DNA of 64,000 nt from the NCBI GenBank assembly GCA_963575745.1, contig CAUYUJ010004335.1, forward strand, positions 1 through 64,000, read 5' to 3'. The notes beneath the pieces were generated by a model. It was given only the letters and a program-made list of their open reading frames with translations. It did no database searches and had not been told where the DNA came from. Made by a program: the position numbers and the translations under genes. Numbering within the stretch: position 1 is the stretch's first letter; the number at the start of each line of letters is the position of its first letter. Below, piece after piece: positions 32,956-44,440 of this stretch. The DNA comes from Prorocentrum cordatum (Eukaryota; Sar; Dinophyceae; Prorocentrales; Prorocentraceae).

Positions 32956-33615
32956 GGACGAAGCGGGGGCCTCCTGGAGGCGTCCCGGGGGCTTCTTGGG
33001 GTCTCAGAAAGGGGCCTTTTTGGGAGGGTCCTGGGGGTGTCTCTTTGGGGCGTCTGAAGGGCTTGGGCCGCTTGGGGGCCTCTTGGGCCGTCCCATGGCT
33101 CCCTTGACTTGCCTGACACCTTCGGTGGCCGTCTTGGGGGGCTCTTTGGGTCCTCTTGGGGCGGCTGTTTGGAGGTCTTTTGGGCCTTCTTGGGATCGTC
33201 TTGGGGCCGTCCCAGGGCCTCTTGGGCCGTCCTGTGGCCCTATTGGGGACTTCTTGGGCCGTCCTGGAGCCATATTGGAGCCATCTTGGAGGCCTCTGGG
33301 GCCGCCTTTCGTTGTCGGAAGCCCGAAAAGGCGAGAACGCGAGAATCGCTCCAACACCGAATGACTATCAAGTATTTTGCCTTCTTCGGGCTCTTCTGTA
33401 TGGCCTCTTGGAGTTCTCTTGGAGCTCTCATGGGGAGTCTGGGGGGCCTCTCGGGTCGCCTTGAGGTTGTCCTGGGTCGTCTTGGAGCAGTTTTGGTCCG
33501 TCTGGGGCCATCTGGAAGCCATCTTGGCCTTCTTGTAGGCCATCTTGGACCATTCTGGAGGCCATCTCGGCCATCTTGGAGCCATCTGGGGGCCATTTGG
33601 AGGAGCCAGCCATTG
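32956..33615 (+). repeat. CTTGG minisatellite array with unique interruption
   Basis: Plus-strand units (GTCTTGGGGCC, TCTTGGGCCGTC) interrupted at about 33305-33400 by non-repetitive sequence. The same kind of interruption (GAAGCCCGAAAAGGCGAGA against GGAATCCCGAACAGACGCA) occurs in the array at 34330-34990, so array plus interruption form a larger repeated unit. Confidence 0.75.
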
Positions 33616-33734
33616 CCTGAGCTTTTTCAGTGTGGCCGCCTGGATCAGCCGAGACCCCACAGGGAGCCTCTTGGAAGGTTTGAACCAGTAAGAAGTTGGC
33701 ACGCCGACAGCTCCTGTGACGGGCACATGGGGCG

Positions 33735-33890
33735 GCGGATCGAAGACGCTTACGGCGAATCACCGCCGCCCCCTGCCTTCGTGGAAGCGCTTATGTGGCC
33801 GAAAGTTGGGTTAGAGCTTGGCCAAACTATCGGACCATGTGTTCCCCGAGTTTGTTTGGAACGCCTTCGGGGAACACGTGGTTGAGGAAG
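33735..33890 (+). repeat. Interleaved dispersed repeat, copy 2
   Basis: ATCGAAGACGCTTACGGCGA, CCGCCCCCTGCC, GCGCTTATGTGGCC, GAGCTTGGCCAAACTA and TGTGTTCCCCGAGT. Confidence 0.75.
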
Positions 33891-34149
33891 AGGAGGATAA
33901 TGAGGAAAACAGAGAAGGGGGGAGGAGGCATCTTCGGAGCCTCTTGAGGCACTCTTGGGCTCGATTGGGCCATCTTGGCGGTCTTGGAGTGTGTCGTGGA
34001 ACATATTGGGCGAACGACCACGGCCATGCCCAATCCTGATTCATCTTCGCCATCTGCTCTTTTCATGTTAGTCCGGGGGAGATGAGGGGACAAGGAGGAT
34101 GCGGAGGAGGAGGAGGAGGAGAAAATGAGAAGGAACAAGAGGAGTCCGA

Positions 34150-34285
34150 GGTCGCGATTCGCCCTTGTGGAAGCGCCTATGCGGTCGACAGCTGGGCTAG
34201 AGCTTGGCCAAGCTAGCAGATCATGTGTTCCCCGAGTCGGTTTGGAAAGCCTTCGGGAAACACTTGGGGGAGAAAGAGGAAGAGA
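34150..34285 (+). repeat. Interleaved dispersed repeat, copy 3 (5' part missing)
   Basis: Starts in the middle of the unit (GTGGAAGCGCCTATGCGG) and shares GAGCTTGGCCAAGCTA, CATGTGTTCCCCGAGT and CTTCGGGAAACACTTGG-type text with copy 2. Confidence 0.7.
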
Positions 34286-34329
34286 AAGGGAAAGAAGGAA
34301 AAAGGAGAAGGAACGAGTATGCCTCTTCG

Positions 34330-34990
34330 GAGCCTCTTGAGGCACTCTTGGGCTCGATTGAGCCATCTTGGTACAGTCTTGGAGGCCATGTTGGGACTAT
34401 CTTGGGCTCTCGTAGAGCCTCTTCAGGGCCTCTTGGGGCCCTTTGGGGGCTTCTCGGGGGCCTTTGGCCGTCTGAGGGCGTATCTGACCCGTCTGACGCC
34501 GTCGGGGACCGTCTTGGGGGCTTCTCGGAACCGACTTGGGGCCCTCTTGGGGCCCTCTTGGGGCGCTTCGGGGCCGCCTTGGAGGCCATCTTGGGCGTCT
34601 TGGAGGCCTCTTGGGCCGTCTTGGGGCCCTCGTCGGGCCGTCTTGGAGGCCTCTTGGGCCGTCATGGGGCGCTCTTGGAGGCCTCTTGGGCGATCTTGGG
34701 GCGATCTTGGGGGCCTCTTGTGCCGTCTTCAGCCGTTGGAATCCCGAACAGACGCAAATGCCCAAACCCTTCAAAAACATAAGGAACATCAATGATTTCG
34801 GCATCTTCGGGCCCTCATGGAGGAGCTCTTGGAGCGTCTGGGAGGCCTCTTGGGGGCCTCTTGGGCCGTCTTAGGCCATCTTGAGGCTATCTAAGGCCGT
34901 ATTAGGTGCATCTTGGGCCGTCTTGGAGGCATATTGGGGCCATCTTAGCCGTCTTGGAAGCCATCTTGGGCCATCTTGGGGCCGTCTGGG
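34330..34990 (+). repeat. CTTGG minisatellite array, largest
   Basis: Many units of 9-21 bp built on TCTTGGGGCC, TCTTGGAGGCC and TCTTGGGCCG. The cross-frame Leu/Gly/Pro peptides are by-products. Confidence 0.8.
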
Positions 34991-35214
34991 GCAGGAAATC
35001 CGTTTGCAACGGGGTCTTCCGGGTGGCCGGCGGGACGCGCCGGAGCCCCAGGGGGAGTTCTTCTGGAAAAGAACAAAACCAAAACCGAAATCATCGAGCA
35101 CGCCAGGCACCCCTGTGATGAAATAACAGGGGGTGGTGGATCTAGTGGCCTTCGGTCCATCCCGCCACCGTGCCTTGGTTGCTGGCCAGAGGCCTTTAGG
35201 ATGTATGTCAGGGT

Positions 35215-35770
35215 CTCGTGGAATGCCTCTCGGGGGCCTCTTTGAGGGCTCTTGAGGGTCTCTAGGGGGCTTCTTCGGTGCATCTTGGGGTCTCTCGGGG
35301 GCCTCTCAGGGGTCTCCTGGATGCCTCTTGGGGCCTTTTGGGAAGGCCTCGGGAGCCTCTGTAGGGATCTTGGGGCCATCTCGGGATGGAGGGCTCAAAA
35401 CGCTCCTTCGCTTTCCCCCTCTTGGGGTCCTCTTGGGCTTGGCTTTGGGCCCTCTTGGGCCGTCTTGAGGCCTTGTTGGCGGCCTCTTGGGCTGTTTTCG
35501 GCTGATCTTAGAAGCCTCTTGAGGCGTCTTGGAGCATCGGAAGCCTGACATCGCAAGAAGGCTAGGCATCCTTCATAAACCCACGACGCATCCATGTTTT
35601 TTGCCTCTTGGGGCCCTCTGAAGTGTTCTCTTGAGACCCTCTTGAGGCGTCTTGGAGGCTTCTCGGGCCGTCTTGCGGCCAAGTTGGCGCGTCCTGGAAC
35701 GCTCTTGGATATTCTCGGGGCCCTCGTGGTCCGTCTTGGATGCCTCTTGGGACCCTGTTGGCTCGTATCG
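35215..35770 (+). repeat. CTTGG minisatellite array
   Basis: Same unit family, with CTCGGGGGCCTCT variants in the first 150 bp and a non-repetitive interruption near 35540-35600. Confidence 0.75.
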
Positions 35771-35875
35771 GGGCCTGGTGGCCTCAGGAACAGTCTAGCG
35801 ACAAGCCCTGGGAGGCACGCGACGACAACACGGCGCACACCCCAGGAAATCTGGCAATTTGGGGTTTGGGCCTTT

Positions 35876-35975
35876 CGACATCGAAGACGCCTACGGCGAA
35901 TCAGCACCGCCCCCTGCCTTCGAGGATACGCCTATGTGGCCAATCGTTTGGGCAAAGTTTTGCGCATCGGTGTTT
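35876..35975 (+). repeat. Interleaved dispersed repeat, copy 4
   Basis: ACATCGAAGACGCCTACGGC, CACCGCCCCCTGCCTTCG and CGCCTATGTGGCC. It diverges after the TGTGGCC part. Confidence 0.7.
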
Positions 35976-37035
35976 GCGCAAGTCCTGCCATTGCTTATCG
36001 TTGCCCGCTGATTGCCGTTACCCGCGCGTCGGAGGAAAACGTGTGCGCATGAATGTGCAGTCAGTGCTTGGGATGAAACTTTTCAAGAACATGACTTTTC
36101 GGGGTCAGCCTCACGCCCCGAGCAGGCGATAGGAACTGTTCAGTTGCAGTATCAAACCACGTGCATGTCACATAAGTGTGACATGCAAGTACAGGGTGCA
36201 ACGCGTGTCAATCACGTCGAATCGTGCCACACAATCTGATGTATTGCATGCGTGTGCAAGGTCAAGGCGTGTCAATACTTCGGATTCTGCCGGGACTGCT
36301 TTCCAGTTGCCGAGAGCGCGGGTCGGTGGATGGCGATGCGGAAACGAGCGGAGGCCTTTGTTCCGCACGTTGGTGGGCATCTCATGCTCGACCTTCGTCC
36401 TCAACTACTCGTACTTCGGGCTCGTGTACGCGCTACCCCTGGTGCTGCCGAAGGCGGGAACTGCCCCTCCGCCACCCGCATTCTCTCGTGCATGCCCTGG
36501 CGGCTCGACCCGATTGCAGCATTTCAGGCCGCAGTGAATCCGTGCGATCTGGCCGAGCGGGAGTTGCTCAGATGGCGCGCCTTGGGCCGCACTCTGCCCG
36601 TGCCGCTGCAGCTCGCAGCGGGTGTGCTTCCTGTGGCCGCCCTCCCGGATTCCCTCCGTGTGCGGCCACTTCCCCGCGCCTCCCCCCCCCCTTTGTCTCG
36701 GCGCTCCCCCGCCCCCCTCCCCCCCCGATGGGCCACTTCCCCGCGCCCCCCCAGTCTCCGCGCGCCCCCGCACACTCCCCCCCCCCCCCCGATCCGTGCC
36801 TGGAGGTGGTTCCCTGTGTGCCGTCGTTCCTGGTGGCTCACTGCTCTGCCGACCGCGGGGACCTCCGACGTCCCACGAGCGGCCGGCCCTCTCCACGACC
36901 ACTCCCCCCTTCAGATCCTCCCCGTCCTCCCCTCCCCTCCTGCTCGCCTTGCACCTCGTCCTTGCCCTCCTCCCCCGTCGCCGCGCCCCCCCCCCCCCCC
37001 CCTCGCTCCCCCTCACCCTCTCCCCTGATGCTCGC
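35976..37035. other. Unique then C-rich sequence, no gene seen
   Basis: From about 36000 to 36620 the composition is normal and one plus frame (36252 onward) is open for 250 codons, but it dissolves into Pro/Ser/Arg low complexity after 36650, where the DNA is poly-C-rich. No domain is recognised, and I do not call a gene. Confidence 0.4.
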
Positions 37036-37038
37036 TTG

Positions 37039-37039
<1 letters not shown>

Positions 37040-37072
<33 letters not shown>
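37040..37072 (+). repeat. (CTG)11 microsatellite
   Basis: Uninterrupted CTG triplets. The overlapping Leu-rich frame is an artefact. Confidence 0.9.
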
Positions 37073-37074
<2 letters not shown>

Positions 37075-37259
37075 GTTCCTCACTTCGGCAAAGGCCTTCT
37101 AATCGCTTGCGCGCTCCTTGTCCTGGAAGCGTCTGGCATGTCGATCACAGCTGGATCATGCTGCGGATTTGTCGATCGATCGAGGCCGATGCGGTCGATC
37201 AGGATCCCGATCAACGAAGTGCTCGGTGCTGTGGGATGAACTAGCTGAAAGGATGAGGA

Positions 37260-37993
37260 TTGTGATCGGGCTATGGGGCTTTCGGTCTCCTCCTCTTGCA
37301 GCTACCGCTGCCCCACGTCGACGTCCTCTTCCCCCTCCGATGACATCCACACGCACACTTCGCCCACCTCAGATTCGTTGTTTGTGCTGCTGCCTCCTAC
37401 TCCGTCGTGCCTTCATTCGTCGCCTCCGTGCTCACCTTTCGTCCTTCCCCTCCCTCCAAACATCCGTCTTTCCTCCTCTCTCCCTGTACCTCCTGATCCT
37501 CTCCTGCTCTGAGCCTCCTCTACTTCCTCCTCTTCCATCTCGTCTCCTGCTTCAGCTGCTGCACCTCATAATCCTCGTCATCCTTGTTCCCGTTTGTCTC
37601 GCCCTCTTCCTCCTGGCCTTCCTGCTCCTCCTCATCGTCGTCCTCCTCTTCCCCCGTACGATGCCTCTAACTACCCACCCCACCCTGCTCCTTCGCTGCC
37701 CTTTCTCTCCTTCTCCCTCTGGGGCTCTCCCTCCTCCCCTCGTCGTCGCCGTCGTCGTTGTCGTCGTCGTCGTCGTCGTTGCCGCCGTGGCCCTCCTCTT
37801 TCTTTCTCCTTGTCTTCGTTCCAATGTCTGCTGGCGGCTTGACAGTCGCAGTGTGAAAGTCAGGATGGATTCATATCGATTTGCCTTATGGGGCACATGT
37901 GCCGCTCGTCCACTTGACTGTGGGCTTCTCTCCAGGGATGAGCACATCGAAGATACTTGCTTCTTTTCTTTTCCCGTCGTCGTCCTCCTTGTT

Positions 37994-38024
<31 letters not shown>

Positions 38025-38090
38025 TCGTCGTTCTCGTCCTCCTCATCCTCCTCCTCCATTTATTTTCCTTATACACAACTCCTCCCTGTC
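37260..38090 (+). repeat. Pyrimidine-rich TCC/TCG low-complexity region
   Basis: CCTCCTCTTCC-type sequence with (CGT)n at about 37741-37785 and (CCTCGT)n at about 37980-38045. No gene. Confidence 0.7.
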
Positions 38091-38180
38091 GCACCCGAGG
38101 CCGGTCGAAAAGGCGGGTTAGGCGTTTCGCCTGAGACTTCCTCACCATCTACCATTCATGACACTGAAGCTCAGGATTTG

Positions 38181-38610
38181 GCAAGAGTTTCGCGGATTGA
38201 GGTTGGGTCGTTTTCAAAATGTGGCTCTCGCTGTAGCGCCGCGCACATGTGTTTGACAATGTTACAGCGGTTTCACGGATTGAGGGCGGATGGTTTTCAA
38301 CATGTGGCTCTCGCCTTGGCACCGCGCACATTCGTTTGAGACGCTTGCAAGAGCTTCGCGAATGGAGGGTGGCTCCTTTTCAAAATGTGGCTCTCGCTTT
38401 ACCGCCACGCAATCCACTTGACACGCTTGTAGAAGTTTCATTGATTGAGGGCGGGCCGTTGTCAAAATGTGGCTATCGCTTCAGCGCCGCGCGCATTCGT
38501 CTTAAACACTTGCAATAGTTTCACGAGTGGATGATGGTTTGTTTTCAAAATGGTTTCTGGCTTTGGCACCGCGCACACTCGTTTGAAACACTTGCAAGAA
38601 TTTCACGGAT
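38181..38610 (+). repeat. 83-bp tandem repeat, about five units
   Basis: Units begin GCAAGAGTTTCGCGGATTGA and contain TTTTCAAAATGTGGCTCTCG and GCGCCGCGCACAT. Spacing of the motif starts is about 82-86 bp, with substitutions between units. Promoter, centromere or other role unknown. Confidence 0.85.
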
Positions 38611-38654
38611 GCCCATGGTCAACGTACCAGAAAAAAAGGTGTCTTGGACGGACT

Positions 38655-38775
38655 CAGGGTTGTGATGGCGCAACAGTTAGGTTGATTCGTGGTGTTGAAA
38701 TCCCAAGACTGGTTCAGGATCGTCAGGACGCAACAATCAAATTGATTCGTGCCGTTGGAGTCCCGAGCCTGGTTT
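38655..38775 (+). repeat. 60-bp tandem pair
   Basis: 38655-38714 and 38715-38775 share GCGCAACA or ACGCAACA, TTGATTCGTG, GTTG and CCGAGMCTGGTT in register. Confidence 0.8.
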
Positions 38776-38875
38776 TTGGCGCGCTTCAGGGTCTTCAAAC
38801 GGTTGTCTCTCAACGAGGCAGTTCCTTCAGTAGAAATGAATTCTTGTAGGGGCTTACGAAAAGCGAGCTTGAAGG

Positions 38876-38930
<55 letters not shown>
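38876..38930 (+). repeat. (GTT)n microsatellite
   Basis: About 18 GTT triplets just upstream of the second LINE's first coding signal. Confidence 0.9.
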
Positions 38931-38999
38931 CGTTGTGTGTTTTCCCCCAACATCGTTGACGGGTCTGGGGTTTGCACGGGTCCTCCTCTTCCTCGTCCT

Positions 39000-40290
39000 C
39001 CTCCGTCGCCAATGTGGTTCAAGTCAAAAGCGGGAGTCTCAGCGACTTGCGAGTGGCAGGGGGGAGGTGCGCCCCCACCAGCTATCCCTGGGCAGCGCCC
39101 AGGCTTTCACGCGATGCCCGTTCAGGTCGACTCCAATATTGTACGTTGTGCCCCACTGGCACGGTGCTTTTTGGATGAGCTCCTGGCGGAGCCCATGGGC
39201 AAGGATGCGACCAACCATGTCCTTTCGTGCACGTGCTGTCTCTACCGAACGAACTGGGAGTGGAGGGCCGAATGCTACTCGTGCGGTGCGGTTCTCGTCC
39301 CAGCGGCCCAACCACCGTGGCGGAAGGCTCAGGAAGTGGTCGGCGTCTTGGGGCGAAGGCCAGTGGCAGCGGCAGCCAGCGCAGCCGCCAGGGTCGTGGA
39401 CGCTTACCCGCATGGAGGCACCCGGGACGTCGACGCCGCCGCATCGGGGCACGGGCTCCCCCTCAGTCGCCGAGTTCCTGGACATGTTCCAGCAGTGCGT
39501 CGGCAAGGGCGCAGGGGCCCAGGAACTCCAGGCCCTGGTGCAGGCGGTGGCACCAGAGCCAGTGTCCGCGCCTCGGCAGCCACCGTTGGAAGAGACCATC
39601 AGCCCTAAGGGGGTTGCCTGTCGCACGGCGGAGAAGGCCCTCGAGCAGGCTGTGTAGCAGGAGGACGAGGCGAGGCGCTGGCTGGGGGACTGCAGCAAGA
39701 AGGCGGCGGCGGCGCGCGCGGCGGTGCTGGCCAAGGCGGAGTGGCAGGCGGAGTTCAAGGCGGAATTCCAGCGTGCGGCTCCAGGCTCAGCGGTGCCAGA
39801 AGCGACGCAGGTGCCAGCGGGGTCGCAAATCAACCTGCCGCAGTTGCTTGCGGACGATGGCGGCTTTGACGCGGTGGAGATTGTCGACAGAGACCTTCTC
39901 AATCTCAGCGGCCTGGAGGTGGGGGATGTCGAGCGGAACAAGCGGCTGGGGCTCAACAGTAACATGGCCAAGGAGCTCCAGAAGGCCATCGTTGCGGCCA
40001 TCGGACCAAGGCGGCGAACATCCAGAAGCTCCGTGCCGAGGCTAGGGCGACGCGACAGCACCTTGCGGCCAAGCGTGCCCGCGGGGGTGACGCGGCGTCC
40101 GTCTCCAGCGGTGAAGGGTCGGCTACTTTTTGGGGTGCCCCTGCTCCTCCTCCCACCGATGCGCGCTGGGGCAAGTGCCGGCGCAGGGGCGGTCAGCGGG
40201 CTCAGCTCCTCCTGCCGCCCCAGGAGCACAGCAGCAGTCAGCGGCAGCAGCTCCCAGCGCTGAGGAGATGCAGGCCGCGGTCGCGGTGGC
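39000..40290 (+). pseudogene. ORF1 (gag-like) of the second LINE
   Basis: A RanBP2-type finger lies at 39228-39284 (CTCC, TNW, then CYSC). After a frame change near 39400 the text continues as SVAEFLDMFQQCVGKGAGAQ, then LEQAV, an in-frame TAG (39655-39657), and EDEARRWLGDCSKKAAAARA with AEWQAEFKAEFQ, a helical coiled-coil-like stretch. A further frame gives NIQKLRAEARATRQHLAAKR and WGKCRRRGG. Finger plus coiled coil suits an RNA-binding first ORF. Confidence 0.55.
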
Positions 40291-41390
40291 CCGAGCGAAG
40301 CTGGTTGGGGGCGCCCAGGGGTGCCTTTCGCATGGGCCCGCTCGCGCAGCAACTCTCTCTGGGCCACAGGTGCGTGGGTGGCGATGCCCCGGGGAGAAGC
40401 GGCCTCCCGTGCGCGCCTGGGCCCTCAGAGGTGGGGGGCTCGCCGGCGGGCGGGCCCCAAATGTTGCAAACTGTTGGGTGCAGCTCGACGCGCCCGTGGG
40501 CCCTCGCGCGGCGGTTGTGCTAAGGCTCAAACAGGTGGCGGGGCGAGCCAAAGCTCGGCAACGAGATGTGCCGGCATCTTTCCCCCTCCCGCGTGATGGC
40601 AAGGAGCGGGGCGGAATGGGGTTTGCAGGGCCATGGGGGGGGGGCCGGGCTTTCGACGGCCGCGCCGCGATGGCAGCGCGGTCTCAAGCAGCGGAAACTG
40701 CTTTTGGCGAGGTTCACGGCATCACCCCTTCGAAGCCCTTTGGCCGAGCCAGGGGCTGCCAAGTGCAACTGGTCCCCGCGCAGGCCTCGCGGGGCCGGGG
40801 GCGGCGTCGCCTGGCCCATCTAACGACGCAGAGATGGCTATCGCTCCGTGGGCTAGCCGTCCACAACATGAAGTTTTTCTCGCCTGAGCGATGAGCGAGG
40901 ATCCTGCGAGGAGCTGGAACTTTGCCGGAGCTGTTCGCTTCGGCCGAGGCCCTAGAGCTGCGGGCGTGCTCTGTAGTTTTTTTTTTTTGCCGGCGGCTTC
41001 GACTCTCGAGGGGGAGGCGACCTGACCGACGCAGTTCAAAGTGAAGTGGATTGCAGGATCCAACAGGAATGCGGCAGGCCGTCAGAAATTGAAGGCGTGG
41101 ATTCAGTCGTCGGTCGGTCGTGGAGGTCGAGTGGCTCAGAGGCACTCCAAAGGCCCTGCTCCTCCGCCGCTGCATGTTTTTGAGCAGGGGGCACCTCGGG
41201 CCCAGAGGAGTCTTTGAGGCCCCTTGTTGGTCGGGCAGCCCTGGGCAGAATCCTCGAGGATTGGGTCCCTGTCTGGACCGCGGCCTCCAGCGCTGCGGAG
41301 CAGGGGCCCCCGGCGCGGCGCGTCTCGACTCCCCAGGCCTCTGGGGATGCGTTTGCGCTCATCCTCACTTCGTGAGACAGGAATCCAGAG

Positions 41391-42885
41391 GTGGGGCCCC
41401 TGTGGCTGGTCTTGGTCGTCTTCTTAGATGAGCCCGCAAGGGGGCGTGGGTGGCGATCGGCCTACTACCGCTGTGGGCTAGAATCCGGAGCCGCCTCTGC
41501 CGCAGACTGTGCAACATGGGGGCGGGGTGTTGGCGATGAGTTGTTCTGGGGCATGAGCTCGAGTGCGGCGTGTGACGAACGCTGGGGTTCGCAGTGCGCT
41601 GGCTGCGCATGCTCGAGAGGTCCCAGGCCTAAGCGCAGGCACCCTGTTCAGATGCCCCAGGAAGTTCTATGAACACATTTCGCGCGACGAATTCTTGAGC
41701 GCGGCAGGGGCCGCGGGTTTCCCCCGGGCACTCCTGAGGGCTTACTGCAGTATGTATCGAGGGCCGCGACGCGTGTCGTGGCAAGGTGCCGCCAGTCGCA
41801 CCGTCCAGCCAAACGGCACGGCGATGTGATTCCTGGCTGCTCGGGTTCCACAACGCTTGCCGTGCTCCTACTACTAGATGTACTTCGCAAGGCGGCGACT
41901 GGCTCGCCCACCGCATGTTCAAACGACGTGATGGATGACGTGTCGCTGCGTGTAATTGGCGAAGAACCTGTCATAGGGAAAGAGCTGGCCAAGTCTTTCA
42001 ATTCCATCATTGGAGATTTCATGCGCATGGGTTTGCCTGTGGCCCAGGCCAGGTTAGGGCTAGCGTCATCCTCGGCGGGGCTTGCTACCAAGTTGATGCG
42101 CAGCTGGCTGTTTCCAGACTCCGCGCGGTGCCAGGTTCACGGAGACCCAGGAGGAGATGTGACGAATGGTTCCCGCCGCCGTGTCAGCGCGCAGCACGAG
42201 CGTCTCTGTGAGGCGCAGCGAAAGGTTGGTAACATATTGCCTTTGCGGCAGGTGGGGGCTCCTTGTGGCGAGATTTTTCGGGCGGGCGTGGCGTCCGCGG
42301 CCCCGTGGCGGGCCGGCGTGCAGGGCCCCCCCCAATGGCAAGCTCAACAGGCTCCGCGTGGCGGCCTTGGGCCGAGGGTCGCTTGCCCAACGGGTGCTCG
42401 GTAGACCTTGCCTCTATGTGCTCCAGAGGGGGGTGGTCTCGGGCCCGCTGGTTTTGGTCACGTCGGATGCGCTCCGTGCGTGCTGCCAGGTACTGCAAGA
42501 TCAGCGCCCGACCCCCGCGGTTTTAGAGTGGCTGCGCCAGTGGGGCCAACTGTTGCTGTCGGGCGCGTCAGCTTGGGCGAAAGTTGAAGACCCTGTCGCT
42601 GCGCTTCTCCTCGCCCGTTCCAGGTTCGGCTTCCGTTTTTTGGGCCTGTGGATCTTGCTGGAGCCGACAGGTGAGCATTGGGACTTCCGGATGGTTTCGC
42701 CGTCTTTCGCAGCCCGCAGGGCCACCTTCGCAGCCGGGGGGCTTGCTGACAGGGCAGGCCTGGCCAAGATCGGCCAAGGCAGAGGTTGGCGAGGCGATTT
42801 TTTTGGAGGCCGCCCAGTGAGCTGCTGCATGCGAGGCATGAGCCGCAGGAGGAGGGGGGGGCTGCTGACGAGACTTGGGGGGTGA
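41391..42885 (+). pseudogene. Reverse transcriptase of the second LINE
   Basis: Fingers-like text ELFWGMSSSAACDE comes first, then after a frameshift RKFYEHISRDEFLSAAGAAG (about 41659-41715; the motif A region, where dinoflagellate LINEs usually read DxxKFYEHI and this copy has CPRKFYEHI). LLRAYCSMYRGPRRVSWQGA follows. A TGA at about 41827 interrupts motif B. Motif C reads VMDDVSLRVIG with the two Asp codons at 41934-41939. The rest is frameshifted. Inactive. Confidence 0.6.
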
Positions 42886-43990
42886 GAGAGCAACGTGTCC
42901 TGCGCGGCCTGGTCATGGGCTCGCACTGGGCCCAGTTCCGCCTGCGTGAGCACCATTCCCAGCTGCCGAGTCACTGCCTCATTTGCGGGGATTGGCCAGG
43001 GACCCTGTTCCACCGCCATTTCCAATGCCCAGCGCGACAGGGTCGGAGGCGAGATGCCCTGCCCACGGTGCTGGTCGAGCCCGTCAGCAGGCTACGTGCA
43101 CGATTGTTTGCAGAGAAGCTTGCACGCGGGATCCTCCCTTATCCGTGCGGGGCGTATGCGCGACCTGCTTGGGGCTCCAGCTGGGAGTTCAAGGTTGGTG
43201 GGCGTTCGGCGCCGTTGGCGCTTGAAGAAGGCCATGTATTTTGGGGTGGATCAGGGTTGGGTGGGCCGTTCCCGTCCTTTCGCGTGGCGGGCTGGGGTGT
43301 AGCAGCATGCGACAAAGAGCTCCGCTACCAGGCACGGGCAAGGTGGTTTGGAGCGGTCCCCCCAGCGGTTTGCTCAGACCAGGTGGCTCGAGATGGCGAA
43401 GAGTTCGCGATCCAGATGTTGTTGAGGCGCCTGGTGGGCGCGTTTACGGTTAACTCTGATAGTAGAGGCGCGCTGCAGTGTTGTTGGAGCCCAGGGTTCG
43501 CCAAGAGGTCATCTAACATCCGTCCCCATCTTCGGGGGTGCACGTTCGCATGCGGATGTCCGCCAGGGGTTGACTTCAAGAATGTGAAAACCAGCGCCAG
43601 CATGAATGATGCGCGTGAGTGACGCATCGCGCTCTTCGCGCATGAAGGTAACAAGGTTGCCAACATTTTGGCCGGACAAGGAGCTGAGCTGGCGAGGAGA
43701 GACCCGTCGATTGGCCCCGCGTCGAAGGACATGCTTTCCTCGGCAAGAACCGTGTCCCGACGTATCAGCAGGGCAGAAGCCCGCTTCGCAGACCTAGGAG
43801 TTTTTGATAACCTTGGAGCCCGGGGCCTCAACTTGATCTCGTTGGAGGGTGATGCCGAGATGGAGGAGGCTCTGGAGGAATTGAGGAGAGGTGAGAAGGC
43901 TGTTGCAGCTGTTGCCCCCCCCCCCCGCCAAACCCTTCCCCGCCGGCTGGCGGCCCGAGCGAGCAGGTATGTCCTGAGCTGGCCTCGATG
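42786..43990 (+). pseudogene. CCHC-like knuckle and RNase H of the second LINE
   Basis: CLICGDWPGTLFHRHFQCP (about 42979-43030) is a LINE-type C-terminal zinc knuckle. RNase H follows: FWGGSGLGGP (43239-43270), where the first catalytic Asp of the usual DGSG is Gly (43245-43247), then NSDSRGAL (about 43450) and, after an in-frame TGA (43620-43622), AHEGNKVANILAGQGAEL. The domain order is typical of dinoflagellate LINEs with RNase H. One lost Asp and one stop make it inactive. Confidence 0.65.
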
Positions 43991-44019
43991 GCGCTAGACA
44001 AGGACCAAGCGCCCTGGGT

Positions 44020-44440
44020 TTCCATTCCAGGGGGCACATGTTGCTTGTGTTTGGGGTGGCGGCCGATGGCCAGCCGCCAATGGTGTTCTGCTCCACTTGT
44101 GGTGGCTATGCTACAATGTCGCTGGGCTCCATGGGGCTCCGTGATGCCTGCTTGGGCTCCCAGTGGGCTTTGGTGGACCCTTTCAAGAAGAATGCGAGGA
44201 CTGTTCTAAAGGGCAAGCACCCTAATAGACCTCCCAAGCTGGACTCCTGGAGGACTCCCTGCGGGGCGGCTCGTGAGTCGGTGGAGGTCTTGGAAAGGTC
44301 CCAGGGGCCCAGAAGCGAGAGGCGAGACAAGGGCTGGACTGTGGCCCGCTTGTTTTTCATGCCGGGCAGCCGTTCTCCGAGCCTTCGGGCTAGACGAGCT
44401 CGAAGCGCGATCCCTGAGAGAGCTGAGCGAGCGCCCTAAA
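44020..44440 (+). pseudogene. C-terminal zinc-binding tail of the second LINE
   Basis: GHMLLVFGVAADGQPPMVF followed by CSTCGGYATM (about 44035-44115) gives a His plus CxxC module like the end of many dinoflagellate LINE ORF2 proteins. The frame ends at a TAA near 44437. Confidence 0.5.

Larger units (their letters stand above)
39000..44440 (+). mobile_element. Decayed second LINE with RT and RNase H
   Basis: Coding remnants in order: RanBP2-like finger and coiled-coil ORF1 (39000-40280), RT (about 41400-42880), CCHC-like knuckle and RNase H (42970-43990), and a C-terminal CxxC module (44030-44110). This differs from copy A in having RNase H and in motif text, so it is a separate family. No target-site duplication or clear ends were found. 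Limits are approximate. Confidence 0.65.

Noticed and set aside
31648-33119. Open frames of 200-450 codons over 31.6-33.1 kb
   Set aside because: Trinucleotide repeat translations (Met/Asp/Ile runs), with no non-repeat domain.
33004-34804. Plus- and minus-strand frames with Gly/Leu/Pro repeats, resembling structural proteins
   Set aside because: They trace CTTGG minisatellite units and change phase with them.
36838-37102. Leu-rich frame that looks like a signal peptide or membrane segment
   Set aside because: It comes from (CTG)n. No protein context around it.
37118-38134. 338-codon frame with many hydrophobic residues
   Set aside because: It is pyrimidine-rich low-complexity DNA. Leu and Val runs follow from CTC and GTC repeats, so I do not call a membrane protein.
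39000-44440. Target-site duplication for the second LINE
   Set aside because: I could not find a matching pair at plausible ends. The 5' (GTT)n tract alone is not enough.
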